Source: Empedobacter sedimenti (GTDB lineage Bacteria > Bacteroidota > Bacteroidia > Flavobacteriales > Weeksellaceae). Taken from it: 64,000 bases of DNA. Position numbers and translations under genes: made by a program. Of this stretch, positions 1 to 8,043 are shown in pieces. Below the pieces are notes generated by a model. That model had not been told where the DNA came from and did not search any database. It worked only from the letters and a program-made list of their open reading frames with translations. The stretch lies in NCBI RefSeq assembly GCF_030005555.1, contig NZ_JASCQG010000011.1, positions 62,001-126,000 on the forward strand, given 5' to 3'. The first letter of the stretch is position 1, and every line of letters starts with the position of its first letter.

Positions 1-1392
1 TATTGTTCCTTTACCTGGAATTGGAGCAATAATACGAATTCCAAGAGCTGATAAACTTAACGCAATATCGTCTTCTAAGTTCTTGATTTTAGAAATACGA
101 ACTCCAGCTTGTGGTACAATTTCGTATAATGTTACAGTTGGACCAATTGTTGCCGAAATTTCTGAAATACCAATTCCGTAGTTTCCTAAAGTTTCAATAA
201 TTCTATTTTTGTTCGACTCTAATTCTTTTTGATCGATTAAAGTATTTCCGTTATCGTATTTTTTCAACAAGGAAATAGGAGGAAATTGATAATTAGGTAA
301 ATCTAAACGTTGGTCATATTCTCCTTGTTCTTGTACTAATCTTGCAGATGTCGCTTCAAATTCTTCTTCTTCATCAATTGACTGAACTTTTAATTCTAAT
401 CCATTCGATTCAGATTCTTTTTCAATACTTGGATTTGATACAATTTGAGCATCAACAATATTTTCTTCATATGTAGGTGCGAAATCAACATCTGTTGTTT
501 CTTCCTCTTCTTCTAAATCTTCAACAACCAATTCTGTAATATTGAAAGGTGTTTCGTCAATCGTATCTTCTTCTTTCGGTTGATTAATTGTAAACTCTTG
601 ATGAAGTGGTTGATTTGGAGAAATGTTTTGTTGTTGAATTGCTTCATCTTCATATTTTTGAACCAAATTCAATTCTTCCAACATATCTTTTTCTTGTTGT
701 TCTTCCGCTTCTTTGTTGAATTTATTTATTTTTTCTTGCTCCTCTTTCTCTTTACGCTCTCTAAGTTCAAGTTGCTCTTTTTTGATGCGTTCTTGCTCTT
801 TTTCTATACGTTCTATTTCTTTCTGCTTAGCACGTTCTTCCATTTTAGCTTGGATAGATTGATATGTCATTCGGAAATGAATCACACAATACATTAGCAA
901 CGAAACAGCTAAAAGTAAAATAACACCCCATTTACCTATAAAACTATTCAAGAAATCATTTACCTCAAATCCCATTACTCCACAAAGCATATGTTGGTCT
1001 GGAAGTATACAGCCAAAAAAGATTGGCAACCAAATCATAAAAAATATACTTTGATATAAAGTTGTAAAAGGTTTAATTCTTTTCAAATTTGTAGCAACTT
1101 TTACACCTAATAGGATGAAAAATATTGGAATAAAAAAAGCTACAACACCAATTCCTTGTAGAATAAAGATTTCTCCAAGTAAAGCGCCAAACTTTCCGAA
1201 TATATTTTCAGCAGTTTCTCTTTTATCTAATAAATCTGAGATTTGACTTTGATCAATTATTCCGTTAAAAAAATAAGAAATAAATGAAGTAAACAATAAC
1301 AAGCCTAGAACCAAGAAAATGATTCCGATAATTGTTTTGATGATCTGCTTTTTAGGAGTTTTAGGAACTTCCTGAGTGTTTTTAATAGCCAT
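1..1392 (-). CDS. ftsK: DNA translocase FtsK, N-terminal part (partial at window edge)
   Basis: The gene begins at an ATG at 1392 and runs off the left edge, so only about 464 codons are seen. The N-terminus has several hydrophobic segments (one near residues 20-45, others between about 75 and 180), as expected for the FtsK membrane anchor at the septum. A long Glu/Lys/Gln-rich charged linker of roughly residues 190-370 follows. The last visible part (about 380-464) reads like the start of the alpha/beta motor region, with LPNYQFPPISLLKKYDN and a stretch ending IIAPIPGKGTI. FtsK pumps DNA to resolve chromosome dimers together with XerC/XerD; an xerD-type gene is at 19386. The ATPase Walker motifs and gamma domain lie outside the window, so the call rests on N-terminal architecture and the pre-motor sequence. 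Confidence 0.9.
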   Translation of the reverse strand, partial: MAIKNTQEVPKTPKKQIIKTIIGIIFLVLGLLLFTSFISYFFNGIIDQSQISDLLDKRETAENIFGKFGALLGEIFILQGIGVVAFFIPIFFILLGVKVATNLKRIKPFTTLYQSIFFMIWLPIFFGCILPDQHMLCGVMGFEVNDFLNSFIGKWGVILLLAVSLLMYCVIHFRMTYQSIQAKMEERAKQKEIERIEKEQERIKKEQLELRERKEKEEQEKINKFNKEAEEQQEKDMLEELNLVQKYEDEAIQQQNISPNQPLHQEFTINQPKEEDTIDETPFNITELVVEDLEEEEETTDVDFAPTYEENIVDAQIVSNPSIEKESESNGLELKVQSIDEEEEFEATSARLVQEQGEYDQRLDLPNYQFPPISLLKKYDNGNTLIDQKELESNKNRIIETLGNYGIGISEISATIGPTVTLYEIVPQAGVRISKIKNLEDDIALSLSALGIRIIAPIPGKGTI

Positions 1393-1414
1393 TATAAAGG
1401 TTGAGTATATATCG

Positions 1415-1422
1415 CAAAAATA
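1415..1422 (-). promoter_or_regulatory. Probable -7 box (TATTTTTG) of ftsK
   Basis: Read on the minus strand this is TATTTTTG, matching the Bacteroidota -7 consensus TAnnTTTG. It ends 22 nt before the ftsK ATG. No clear -33 TTG was found at the usual distance. Confidence 0.4.
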
Positions 1423-1533
1423 ATAAATCTTTAAGGACGAATCTAACGAAAAAGTATTTAATTTTACTAAAATCGCAATCAATTTTAACTCAAATTACTA
1501 TCAATTTTGGTTAATTCTTGAAATAATTACAAA

Positions 1534-1559
1534 AAAACGCTTTCAGTTGAAAGCGTTTT
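1534..1559. terminator. Rho-independent terminator after the amidohydrolase pair
   Basis: An 11-bp perfect stem (AAAACGCTTTC / GAAAGCGTTTT) with a 4-nt AGTT loop, flanked by A and T runs. It lies just past the stop of the minus-strand amidohydrolase gene and separates that unit from ftsK. Confidence 0.8.
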
Positions 1560-1571
1560 AAATAATTAATA

Positions 1572-2819
1572 TTAGTATTTTTTCCAAACTAAATTTCCGT
1601 TGTGCGCTAACGCAATAGTAGGAGACAAACGTGCAACTGCTTCGGCAGAACAACTTGCGTCAATCAAAACGATATCTGCATTATCACCAACCTTTGGCCA
1701 TTGTTGATTTCCTTTGTTGTCTAATGGAGTAATGTTTTTTGTGGCAAAACCTAAATTTCTCGATAAATCATATTCAGTTTCTAAACCATATAATTCTGAA
1801 ATCAGATTTGCTTTTTGCAACATATTTCCCGTTCCAAAAGTGCTCCAGTAATCTTGTATATTATCATTTCCGATTAAAACTTCAACACCGTTTTTAACTA
1901 AAGTAGGAATTGGCATCGCGACTTTATTGCGAAAAGGTACAGAAGAAACAATTCCAACTTTTGCTTCAGCTAATTTTTCTGCAATTTCTTGTTCCTCACT
2001 TCTTGATAAATGTGCTAAAGCAAAAGCATGACTTACATATGTTTTTCCTTTTAATTGAGGGTTTTTTATCGTTAATTCAGCTAAATATTCAATTGTACGC
2101 ATTCCTTCTTTTCCTGTGTCATGCAAATGAATATCGATTCCTTTATTATTATCCAAAGCCAATTGAACCGTAAAATCGATTGCTTTTTCGATGTTTTTAT
2201 CAATACTAAATGGATCTAATCCTCCAATAAAAGCAACGCTTTTTAATTGCGCAGCTTCTTTCATCAACGAAGCAGAATCGGTATAATACAAACCGTGTTG
2301 AGGAAAAGCAACTAATTCTGCACTGAATGTTTCCTTCTTATTTTCTAAGACTTTTTCTAAATTTTCTAAAGATTTCAGTCCAGATGTTGTGTCAACATTG
2401 AAATGTGTACGCGCAAAAGTTGTTCCGTAATGTAGCAAAAGATTGATTAATTGCTCGCCACGCTCAACAGAAGTTTTTAATAATTCTGGAATGATTTCTT
2501 GTTCATACGCAATCATATCCGTAACAGTTCGGCGTTTTGGTGAAAGCGCTTGCCAAGGTAAACCGTACAAAGTTTTGTCCAGATGAACGTGCATATCCTT
2601 GAAAGCTGGTAACATTAACAATCCTTTTGCATCAATTGAATCTGTTAATTGCGGATTATTTGCACTTACTTTTGCAATTTTTCCATCTTTAATTTCGACA
2701 GAAAACAAATCGGTTTTGGTTCCAATAATTCCTAATTCATCTTCAATAAAACCTGTTTCTAATCGTACATTTTTTAAAGTATAATTTCCTTTTGCGATTG
2801 TTTTATAATTTGTTTGCAT
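1572..2819 (-). CDS. Cytosine-deaminase-like amidohydrolase (copy 1, no leader)
   Basis: Metal-dependent amidohydrolase of the cytosine deaminase (CodA)-like group, 415 residues from the ATG at 2819. The longer reading frame that starts inside the neighbour was rejected because it runs through the upstream gene's 3' end. Metal-site motifs are visible: HVH at 77-79 followed by LDKT, FPQHGL near 172-177, HLHD at 231-234, a VSH at 262-264 and GNDN with Asp319. By comparison with CodA, the residue after the essential Asp is Asn, and the CodA Glu of HxxE is Asp here, so the substrate may not be cytosine. It has no signal peptide, so it is predicted cytoplasmic. It lies 11 nt downstream of a closely similar paralog and probably shares its transcript. 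Substrate is not assigned. Confidence 0.88.
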   Translation of the reverse strand: MQTNYKTIAKGNYTLKNVRLETGFIEDELGIIGTKTDLFSVEIKDGKIAKVSANNPQLTDSIDAKGLLMLPAFKDMHVHLDKTLYGLPWQALSPKRRTVTDMIAYEQEIIPELLKTSVERGEQLINLLLHYGTTFARTHFNVDTTSGLKSLENLEKVLENKKETFSAELVAFPQHGLYYTDSASLMKEAAQLKSVAFIGGLDPFSIDKNIEKAIDFTVQLALDNNKGIDIHLHDTGKEGMRTIEYLAELTIKNPQLKGKTYVSHAFALAHLSRSEEQEIAEKLAEAKVGIVSSVPFRNKVAMPIPTLVKNGVEVLIGNDNIQDYWSTFGTGNMLQKANLISELYGLETEYDLSRNLGFATKNITPLDNKGNQQWPKVGDNADIVLIDASCSAEAVARLSPTIALAHNGNLVWKKY

Positions 2820-2830
2820 GATGATAAATA

Positions 2831-4159
2831 TTAATACACAATATTTCCTTTTACAATTAAAGAACGAACGGGCGATATTCTCGAAACAGCTTCTGCAGAA
2901 CAACTCGCATCAATCAAGATAATATCTGCATCATCACCAACTTTTGGCCATTGTTGTACGCCTTTATCGTTCAAAGGAATTGGTCCTGCTGTTGCTAGTT
3001 TCAACATTCTTGATAATCCAAATTCAGAACTTTGTCCGTATAATTGTGCTGCAAGATTTGCTTTCTGTAAAACACTTCCTGTTCCAAACGTATTCCAATA
3101 ATCTACAATACTATCGTTTCCTGTCATTACGGTTACACTATGTTTCAATAAAGTTGGAATTGGCATAACTAAGCTTCCAAATGGGATCGTAGAAACAATT
3201 CCGATTTGCGCTGCGCCTAATTGTTCAGCAATGGCTTCTTGTTTTGTTTTATCTAAAGTCGCTAAAGCAAAAGAATGACTGACGAATGTTTTTCCTTTTA
3301 ATTGAGGATTTTCGTTTACTTTTTTGATTAAATAATCTATTGTATCATGACCAGATTTTCCTGATTCGTGTAAGTGAATATCAATTCCTTTGTTATGATC
3401 TAACGCTAATTGAATTGTAGCGTCCATTGTTTTTTCAATAGCGCCATCAACATTTGTAGGATCTAAACCTCCAATAAAATCGATGTTCATTTTAGCAGCT
3501 TCTTTCATATATGGCATCGAATCTGTGTAGAATAAACCATGTTGAGGAAAAGCAACGATTTCTGCTCCAAACGAATCTTTTTTATTCGCCAAAGCAATTT
3601 CTAAATTTTTCAATGAATCTAATTTAGAAGTTGGTTCGATGTTTACATGACTACGTGCAAAACCTGTTCCGTACGATTGTAATAATTCAATTAATTTTTC
3701 TGCTTTGTAAGTTGATTTTTTCAACATTTCTGGCAAAACTTTTTGTTCTAATTCAATCATTCCTTTGATTCCTCCAGAACGACGAACCGCACGCCATCTA
3801 TCTGCGTACAAGGTTTTGTCTAAGTGAATGTGCATATCTTTGAAAGACGGTAACATCAACAAACCTTTCGCATCGATAACTTTTGCATTTGGTTGATTTG
3901 GGCTAATTTTTTTGATTTTTCCATTGGCAATTTCAATTGTAAAAAGATCTGTTTTTGTTCCAATGATTTCATCGTTTTCATATTCGAAACCTGTTTCTAA
4001 ACAAACATTTTTTAACGTGAAATTCCCAGGTTTTGTAAGATTCGTCTTATCTAATTGAGAGTCTGATGCAGCTTGTAAAAATCCTGGTAAGAAAGAAAAA
4101 CCAGCTAATCCTAAAGCTGAATTTTTAAGAAAATCTTTACGTGATATATTGTTATTCAT
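2831..4159 (-). CDS. Cytosine-deaminase-like amidohydrolase (copy 2, exported)
   Basis: Paralog of the downstream gene, 442 residues from the ATG at 4159. The N-terminus, ISRKDFLKNSALGLAGF, resembles a twin-arginine leader (RK in place of RR) with a hydrophobic core, so export is likely although the motif is not canonical. The same metal motifs follow: HIH at 110-112 with LDKT, FPQHGL, HLHE (with the CodA-like Glu kept, unlike copy 1), VSH and GNDS. The ATG at 4159 was chosen over one 39 nt upstream because it places the leader at the N-terminus and sits directly behind a -7 box. With the next gene it forms a probable two-gene unit, and an AraC regulator lies upstream on the same strand. An N-ring deaminase or hydrolase role is plausible but the substrate is unknown. 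Confidence 0.88.
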   Translation of the reverse strand: MNNNISRKDFLKNSALGLAGFSFLPGFLQAASDSQLDKTNLTKPGNFTLKNVCLETGFEYENDEIIGTKTDLFTIEIANGKIKKISPNQPNAKVIDAKGLLMLPSFKDMHIHLDKTLYADRWRAVRRSGGIKGMIELEQKVLPEMLKKSTYKAEKLIELLQSYGTGFARSHVNIEPTSKLDSLKNLEIALANKKDSFGAEIVAFPQHGLFYTDSMPYMKEAAKMNIDFIGGLDPTNVDGAIEKTMDATIQLALDHNKGIDIHLHESGKSGHDTIDYLIKKVNENPQLKGKTFVSHSFALATLDKTKQEAIAEQLGAAQIGIVSTIPFGSLVMPIPTLLKHSVTVMTGNDSIVDYWNTFGTGSVLQKANLAAQLYGQSSEFGLSRMLKLATAGPIPLNDKGVQQWPKVGDDADIILIDASCSAEAVSRISPVRSLIVKGNIVY

Positions 4160-4165
4160 TGTGTT

Positions 4166-4199
4166 CAAATTTATTGTAGCTAAATTACAATGAAACAAA
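4166..4199 (-). promoter_or_regulatory. Probable promoter of the amidohydrolase pair
   Basis: On the minus strand, TTTG at 4199-4196 is followed after 22 nt by TAAATTTG at 4173-4166, matching the Bacteroidota -33/-7 pattern. The ATG at 4159 is only 6 nt past the -7 box, so the message should be leaderless or nearly so. Confidence 0.5.
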
Positions 4200-4248
4200 A
4201 CAAATGGTTAGTATAATAACTTCTAAAACTTGTAAGATTTATAAATGA

Positions 4249-5106
4249 TTACAGATTTCGAAATTCTGATGGAGTAATATTGGTTTGAGCTTTGAAAAAG
4301 TTCGAAAAATAGGCGTGATCCGTAAAACCTAAGTCAAAAGCAATTTCTTTGATGGATAAATCTCCTGATTTTAAAAGTCGTTTTGCTTCGATAATAATTC
4401 GTTGTTGAATAAGTTGTGTAGCAGAAACTTTTAGATGTTTTTTGCATAAAATATTTAGATAATTAGCCGAAATATGTAGTTTTTCAGCATAAAAAACGAC
4501 CGATTTTTCTTCCTTGTAAAATTCATCAATCAACATATTAAATTTCGCTAATCTCGGATTGGATTGATAAACTTTAAATTCTGTAAAAACTTGTTCCGCT
4601 TCTTTACTCACAATTGCCGCAATAACCGCTGCACGAGCGTTAATCAAATGAACCAATGAATTTTCAGATTTTAGTTCTTCTTTTATCGCATTGAATTCAT
4701 ACATCAATTTCGAGAAAGCTTCGTCTGATAATTTTATAACGGGATGATTTTGATAATTGGTAAATGAAAAGCGGAAATAAGGAGCGAATTGTTCGAAAAA
4801 TGAGCGTTCTGTCATCAATTGATAACCAATTGTTCCATCATTTATTTGCCATTTATGCATCTGTCCAGGAAACAAAATATGTATTTCTTTATCATCGATT
4901 GGATAATCTTTCGAGTCGATATTGTGAATACCAGAAGCTTTGTCAAAAAGAATAATTACAAAAAAATCGTGCTTGTGTGGTTTATCTATATGTCGTTCTC
5001 CGTGCAATTCATTAAACAACAATTCGTCACGACCAGCCAATTGTCCTTTTCGAAAACTTTGTATGCTGATAATGGGTACCAAATCGTGGTTTTCTGAATT
5101 TTGCAT
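4249..5106 (-). CDS. AraC-family transcriptional regulator
   Basis: 285-residue regulator with an N-terminal cupin-like sensing half (about 1-150, including HKHDFFVIILFDKASG and the AraC-binding-type FPGQMHKW) and a C-terminal double helix-turn-helix DNA-binding domain (about 190-285). The second HTH shows the family signature IKEIAFDLGFTDHAYFSNFF followed by TPSEFR. It probably binds a small ligand and activates neighbouring genes. It lies 89 nt upstream of the amidohydrolase pair on the same strand, so those deaminase-like genes are the obvious candidate targets (inference). It is divergent from dnaX, with a 146-nt AT-rich intergenic region. Confidence 0.9.
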   Translation of the reverse strand: MQNSENHDLVPIISIQSFRKGQLAGRDELLFNELHGERHIDKPHKHDFFVIILFDKASGIHNIDSKDYPIDDKEIHILFPGQMHKWQINDGTIGYQLMTERSFFEQFAPYFRFSFTNYQNHPVIKLSDEAFSKLMYEFNAIKEELKSENSLVHLINARAAVIAAIVSKEAEQVFTEFKVYQSNPRLAKFNMLIDEFYKEEKSVVFYAEKLHISANYLNILCKKHLKVSATQLIQQRIIIEAKRLLKSGDLSIKEIAFDLGFTDHAYFSNFFKAQTNITPSEFRNL

Positions 5107-5237
5107 AAGATAAAAATGTGTTCAATAATCAAAAGAATTGTTTGAAATATTATTTTTTTTGACTTGTGTAATTTATAAATAAAAATAGAATTAATTGATG
5201 AGGTTTGAAAGAATTTTTATTAGAAACTTAAAACTAT

Positions 5238-5245
5238 TATATTTG
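5238..5245 (+). promoter_or_regulatory. Probable -7 box (TATATTTG) of dnaX
   Basis: TATATTTG matches TAnnTTTG and ends 7 nt before the dnaX ATG at 5253, suggesting a leaderless or very short-leader mRNA. No TTG is present at a standard -33 distance; the nearest TTTG is about 30 nt upstream. Confidence 0.4.
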
Positions 5246-5252
5246 CATTTGT

Positions 5253-6341
5253 ATGGAAAATTTTGTTGTTTCAGCCAGAAAATATCGCCCGCTAAATTTT
5301 GAAGATGTAGTTGGACAAGCGTCTATTACAAATACTTTGGAGCAAGCGATAAAGTCAAATCAATTGCCACAAGCTCTTTTGTTTTGTGGACCAAGAGGTG
5401 TTGGAAAAACAACATGTGCTCGAATTTTAGCGCGTAAAATCAACGAAGAAAATGGAGTAGAAGGCGATCAAGATTTTGCTTTCAATATTTTTGAGTTAGA
5501 TGCGGCGTCTAATAATTCGGTTGATGATATCAGAAATTTAATTGATCAGGTACGTATTGTTCCTCAAATTGGAAAATACCGTGTCTACATTATTGATGAG
5601 GTTCATATGTTGTCAACAGCGGCTTTCAATGCGTTTCTGAAAACGTTAGAAGAGCCACCTGCACATGCAATTTTTATTTTGGCAACTACAGAAAAACATA
5701 AAATTATTCCTACGATTCTTTCTCGTTGCCAGATTTATGATTTCAAACGAATTGGAGTTGAAGATATCAAAGGACATTTGAAAAATGTTGCTGAAAAAGA
5801 ACAAGTAACTTTTGAAGATGATGCATTGCATTTGATTGCTCAAAAAGCTGATGGTGCGTTACGCGATTCATTGTCAATCTTTGATAGAATGGCAACTTTT
5901 ACCAATAAAAATTTGACTTATTCTTCTGTTGCAGAAAACTTGAATGTATTAGATTACGATTACTATTTCAAGATGACAGATGCGTGTTTGGAAAATGATA
6001 TTCCGCAAGCGATGTTGCAATTGAATGATATTTTGAACAAAGGTTTTGATGCACATTTATTTATTTGTGGTTTGGGCGCTCATTTCCGAGATTTATTGAT
6101 GGCGAAAACAGCTAATACAGTAAGTTTGTTGGAAGTTGGAGAGCGTATAAAAGCAAAATATTTGGAACATGCACAAAAATGTTCAGCAACTTTTTTATTT
6201 GGCGCAATCGAAATTTGTAATGAAGCAGATTTAAACTACAAATCGAGTAAGAATCCACGTTTAACAGTTGAAATTGCATTGATGCAATTGGCTTCGTTAA
6301 CGGCAGAAGAAAACGGGCTTAAAAAAAAAAGTATAGGATAG
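5253..6341 (+). CDS. dnaX: DNA polymerase III subunit gamma/tau, clamp-loader part (gamma-length frame)
   Basis: Clamp-loader ATPase. This frame gives 362 residues: RFC box I-like start (SARKYRPLNFEDVVGQ), Walker A GPRGVGKT at 46-53, Walker B DEVH near 115-118, sensor 1 (ATTEKHKIIPTILSRC with the SRC arginine finger) and the domain III helical collar up to about 355. The four-cysteine zinc module seen between Walker A and B in E. coli DnaX is absent here, replaced by a short NEENGVEGDQDF stretch. The frame ends at TAG (6339-6341), three codons after ten A residues at 6321-6330. A -1 shift at that run continues without a stop to 6982, giving a tau-like protein of about 576 residues. The stop thus falls at the boundary between clamp-loader and tau-specific domains, as in true gamma/tau genes. 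Confidence 0.93.
   Translation: MENFVVSARKYRPLNFEDVVGQASITNTLEQAIKSNQLPQALLFCGPRGVGKTTCARILARKINEENGVEGDQDFAFNIFELDAASNNSVDDIRNLIDQVRIVPQIGKYRVYIIDEVHMLSTAAFNAFLKTLEEPPAHAIFILATTEKHKIIPTILSRCQIYDFKRIGVEDIKGHLKNVAEKEQVTFEDDALHLIAQKADGALRDSLSIFDRMATFTNKNLTYSSVAENLNVLDYDYYFKMTDACLENDIPQAMLQLNDILNKGFDAHLFICGLGAHFRDLLMAKTANTVSLLEVGERIKAKYLEHAQKCSATFLFGAIEICNEADLNYKSSKNPRLTVEIALMQLASLTAEENGLKKKSIG
6321..6330 (+). promoter_or_regulatory. A10 slippery run: probable -1 frameshift or transcriptional slippage site in dnaX
   Basis: Ten consecutive A between CTT and GTA. In frame it reads CTT AAA AAA AAA AGT and stops at 6339-6341. Slipping back one base, or one extra A in the mRNA, joins the frame to the downstream domain. 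No purine-rich stimulator or strong hairpin is evident nearby, which favours polymerase slippage over ribosomal shifting. A homopolymer read error is the alternative. Confidence 0.6.
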
Positions 6342-6982
6342 TTCCGCCAACGTTTTATTTTTCTGAACAACAAACTTCTAGAATTGAAGTTCCTCAAATT
6401 CAGCAAAATAATTCTATTCCACAAAATGGACAAACTCCACAGCAGGTAAATACGCAACACGTTAAAACATCGATTTCGGAAGAAGTTAAAGAATATACGC
6501 GTGCTTCAAAACCAATTAAAACGAATAGTAATTCGTCGTTTAGTCTTAAAATGGCTTTACCTGGAGCAAAAGTAGAAGAGCATCAAGAAGAAATTCTAAG
6601 AAGTGATTTGCCTCGAGAAAAGTTTACATTGGATCAGGTAAAGGAAGGTTGGAAAAGATTTTTGGATAGACTTAAAATCGAACATAATATTCCGTCTTAT
6701 AATGCTTTGATGACAACTAATCTTTCGTTAGAGAATGATGAAATTGTTTTTGAGTTTAGTTCTCATTCATCAGAACAAGAGTTTGATGAATATAAAGATC
6801 GAATTAGAAATAGTTTGAGAGCTCATTTAAAAAATCATTATTTCGGAATTCAAATTAAATTTTCTGAGAAAGAGGCTGAGAATCATATCTTATCGAAAAA
6901 AGAAAAATTTGAGAAATTATCAGAGAAAAACCCAATTTTGTTAAAATTAAAAGAAGAATTTGGGTTAGATTTGTATGATTAA
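6332..6982 (+). CDS. dnaX: dnaX tau-specific C-terminal region (in the -1 frame)
   Basis: Continuous open frame in the -1 phase relative to the gamma part, from the A10 run to TAA at 6980-6982. It begins with a Pro/Gln-rich flexible linker of about 70 residues (for example VPQIQQNNSIPQNGQTPQQ), then a compact domain whose core, LDQVKEGWKRFLDRLK through KNHYFGIQIKF, resembles the Bacteroidota DnaX C-terminal domain. The first ATG in this frame is at 6551, which would omit the linker; there is no good independent start before it, so I read this as the tau tail made by frameshifting rather than a separate gene. Tau tails contact DnaB and the polymerase core in E. coli; that the same holds here is inference. 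Confidence 0.8.
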   Translation, partial: YRIVPPTFYFSEQQTSRIEVPQIQQNNSIPQNGQTPQQVNTQHVKTSISEEVKEYTRASKPIKTNSNSSFSLKMALPGAKVEEHQEEILRSDLPREKFTLDQVKEGWKRFLDRLKIEHNIPSYNALMTTNLSLENDEIVFEFSSHSSEQEFDEYKDRIRNSLRAHLKNHYFGIQIKFSEKEAENHILSKKEKFEKLSEKNPILLKLKEEFGLDLYD

Positions 6983-7024
6983 GTCAAAGTATTTTATTAA
7001 ACTTGCACTAAATTTTATTAAACA

Positions 7025-7975
7025 ATGAAAAAAGTTCTTTTAGGGATTTTTGTTGTTGCGTCGTTAGCGTCTTGTAACAAAGGAAAATCTGTAGACAAAT
7101 TAGAAAGCGAAGATCAAAAAGCTTCTTATGCTTTCGGTACTGGTCTTGGTGAGCAAATCAAAGGTCTTGGAGGACGTTTAGTTGAAACAGACAGTATCAA
7201 CTACGATCAATTAGAGAAAGGGATTCGTGATTACTTAAAAGCTGGTAAAGAAGGTAGAGAGTCTTATTCTATTGGTCAACAAGTTGGTCAACAAATAGAA
7301 ACTGTAATTAATCAACAACAATTAGATCAAATGGACAAAGATATTATTGTTCAGGGGATTATGGATGTTGTACGTCACAAAAAATTGTTGATTACACAGG
7401 AAGCTGGTATGGGTATTTTAGATACTTATGCTAAAAATAACCAACAAAAATTGGTTAAGAAAAATAGCGACGAATCTGCTAAATTAATCGAGGAGAAGAA
7501 AAAAGCATCAGGTGCTAAAGCAACTCCAACAGGATTAGTTTATGTTGTAGAGAAAGAAGGAACAGGTGCTAAACCAAATGCTGCTAGTGTTGTAAAAGTA
7601 AAATATACTGGAAAAATTTTAGCTACAGGTAAAGTATTTGATAGCTCTGATAATAATCCTCAGACTAAGAATGGAGTTGAATTTCCTTTAGGACAAGTTA
7701 TTCCAGGATGGTCAGAAGGTTTACAATTAATGACAAAAGGTGCTAAATATAAATTCTATATTCCTGCTAACTTAGGTTACGGTGAAATGGGAGCTCCTGG
7801 AGGACAAATTGGACCAAACCAAGCGTTAGAGTTTGAAGTAGAATTAATCGACTTCAAAGAAGGACAAGCTGCTCCACAAGGTGGACAACCAGGTGCGCAA
7901 GGACAAGGTTTAAGCGAAGAGCAAATTAAAGAGTTACAAAAACAATTTGAGGCTCAAGCACAACAAGGTAAATAA
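7025..7975 (+). CDS. FKBP-type peptidyl-prolyl isomerase lipoprotein
   Basis: 316-residue periplasmic isomerase of the Mip/FkpA type. It has a lipoprotein leader ending in the lipobox LASC (Cys about 17). A helical dimerisation-type N-terminal domain (about 25-165) follows, including SYSIGQQVGQQIETVINQQ. The C-terminal FKBP domain (about 170-285) contains VKVKYTGKILATGKVFDSS, FPLGQVIPGWSEGLQLM and IPANLGYGEMG. A Gln/Gly-rich tail of about 35 residues closes the protein. FKBPs catalyse cis-trans isomerisation at Xaa-Pro bonds and act as folding chaperones. It stands alone between dnaX and a strong bidirectional terminator. The Q-rich tail is unusual for the family and may be a flexible surface segment. 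Confidence 0.93.
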   Translation: MKKVLLGIFVVASLASCNKGKSVDKLESEDQKASYAFGTGLGEQIKGLGGRLVETDSINYDQLEKGIRDYLKAGKEGRESYSIGQQVGQQIETVINQQQLDQMDKDIIVQGIMDVVRHKKLLITQEAGMGILDTYAKNNQQKLVKKNSDESAKLIEEKKKASGAKATPTGLVYVVEKEGTGAKPNAASVVKVKYTGKILATGKVFDSSDNNPQTKNGVEFPLGQVIPGWSEGLQLMTKGAKYKFYIPANLGYGEMGAPGGQIGPNQALEFEVELIDFKEGQAAPQGGQPGAQGQGLSEEQIKELQKQFEAQAQQGK

Positions 7976-7993
7976 TCGTAGATTAGATATAAC

Positions 7994-8028
7994 AAAAAAT
8001 TCCACTCAATTGAGTGGAATTTTTTTAT
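7994..8028. terminator. Bidirectional terminator between the FKBP gene and the thioredoxin-like gene
   Basis: A near-perfect palindrome centred on CAATTG (8008-8013), ATTCCACTCA/TGAGTGGAAT, with A and T runs on the two sides, placed between convergent genes. Confidence 0.85.
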
Positions 8029-8043
8029 GGATTAATTTTAAAA

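Noticed and set aside
580-897. 105-codon open frame on the plus strand inside ftsK
   Set aside because: Antisense to the Glu/Lys-rich linker of ftsK; Phe/Leu-rich composition is a mirror of that coding sequence.
6551-6982. Independent gene starting at ATG 6551
   Set aside because: The same frame is open back to the A10 run and includes a typical tau linker, so it is better read as the dnaX tail.
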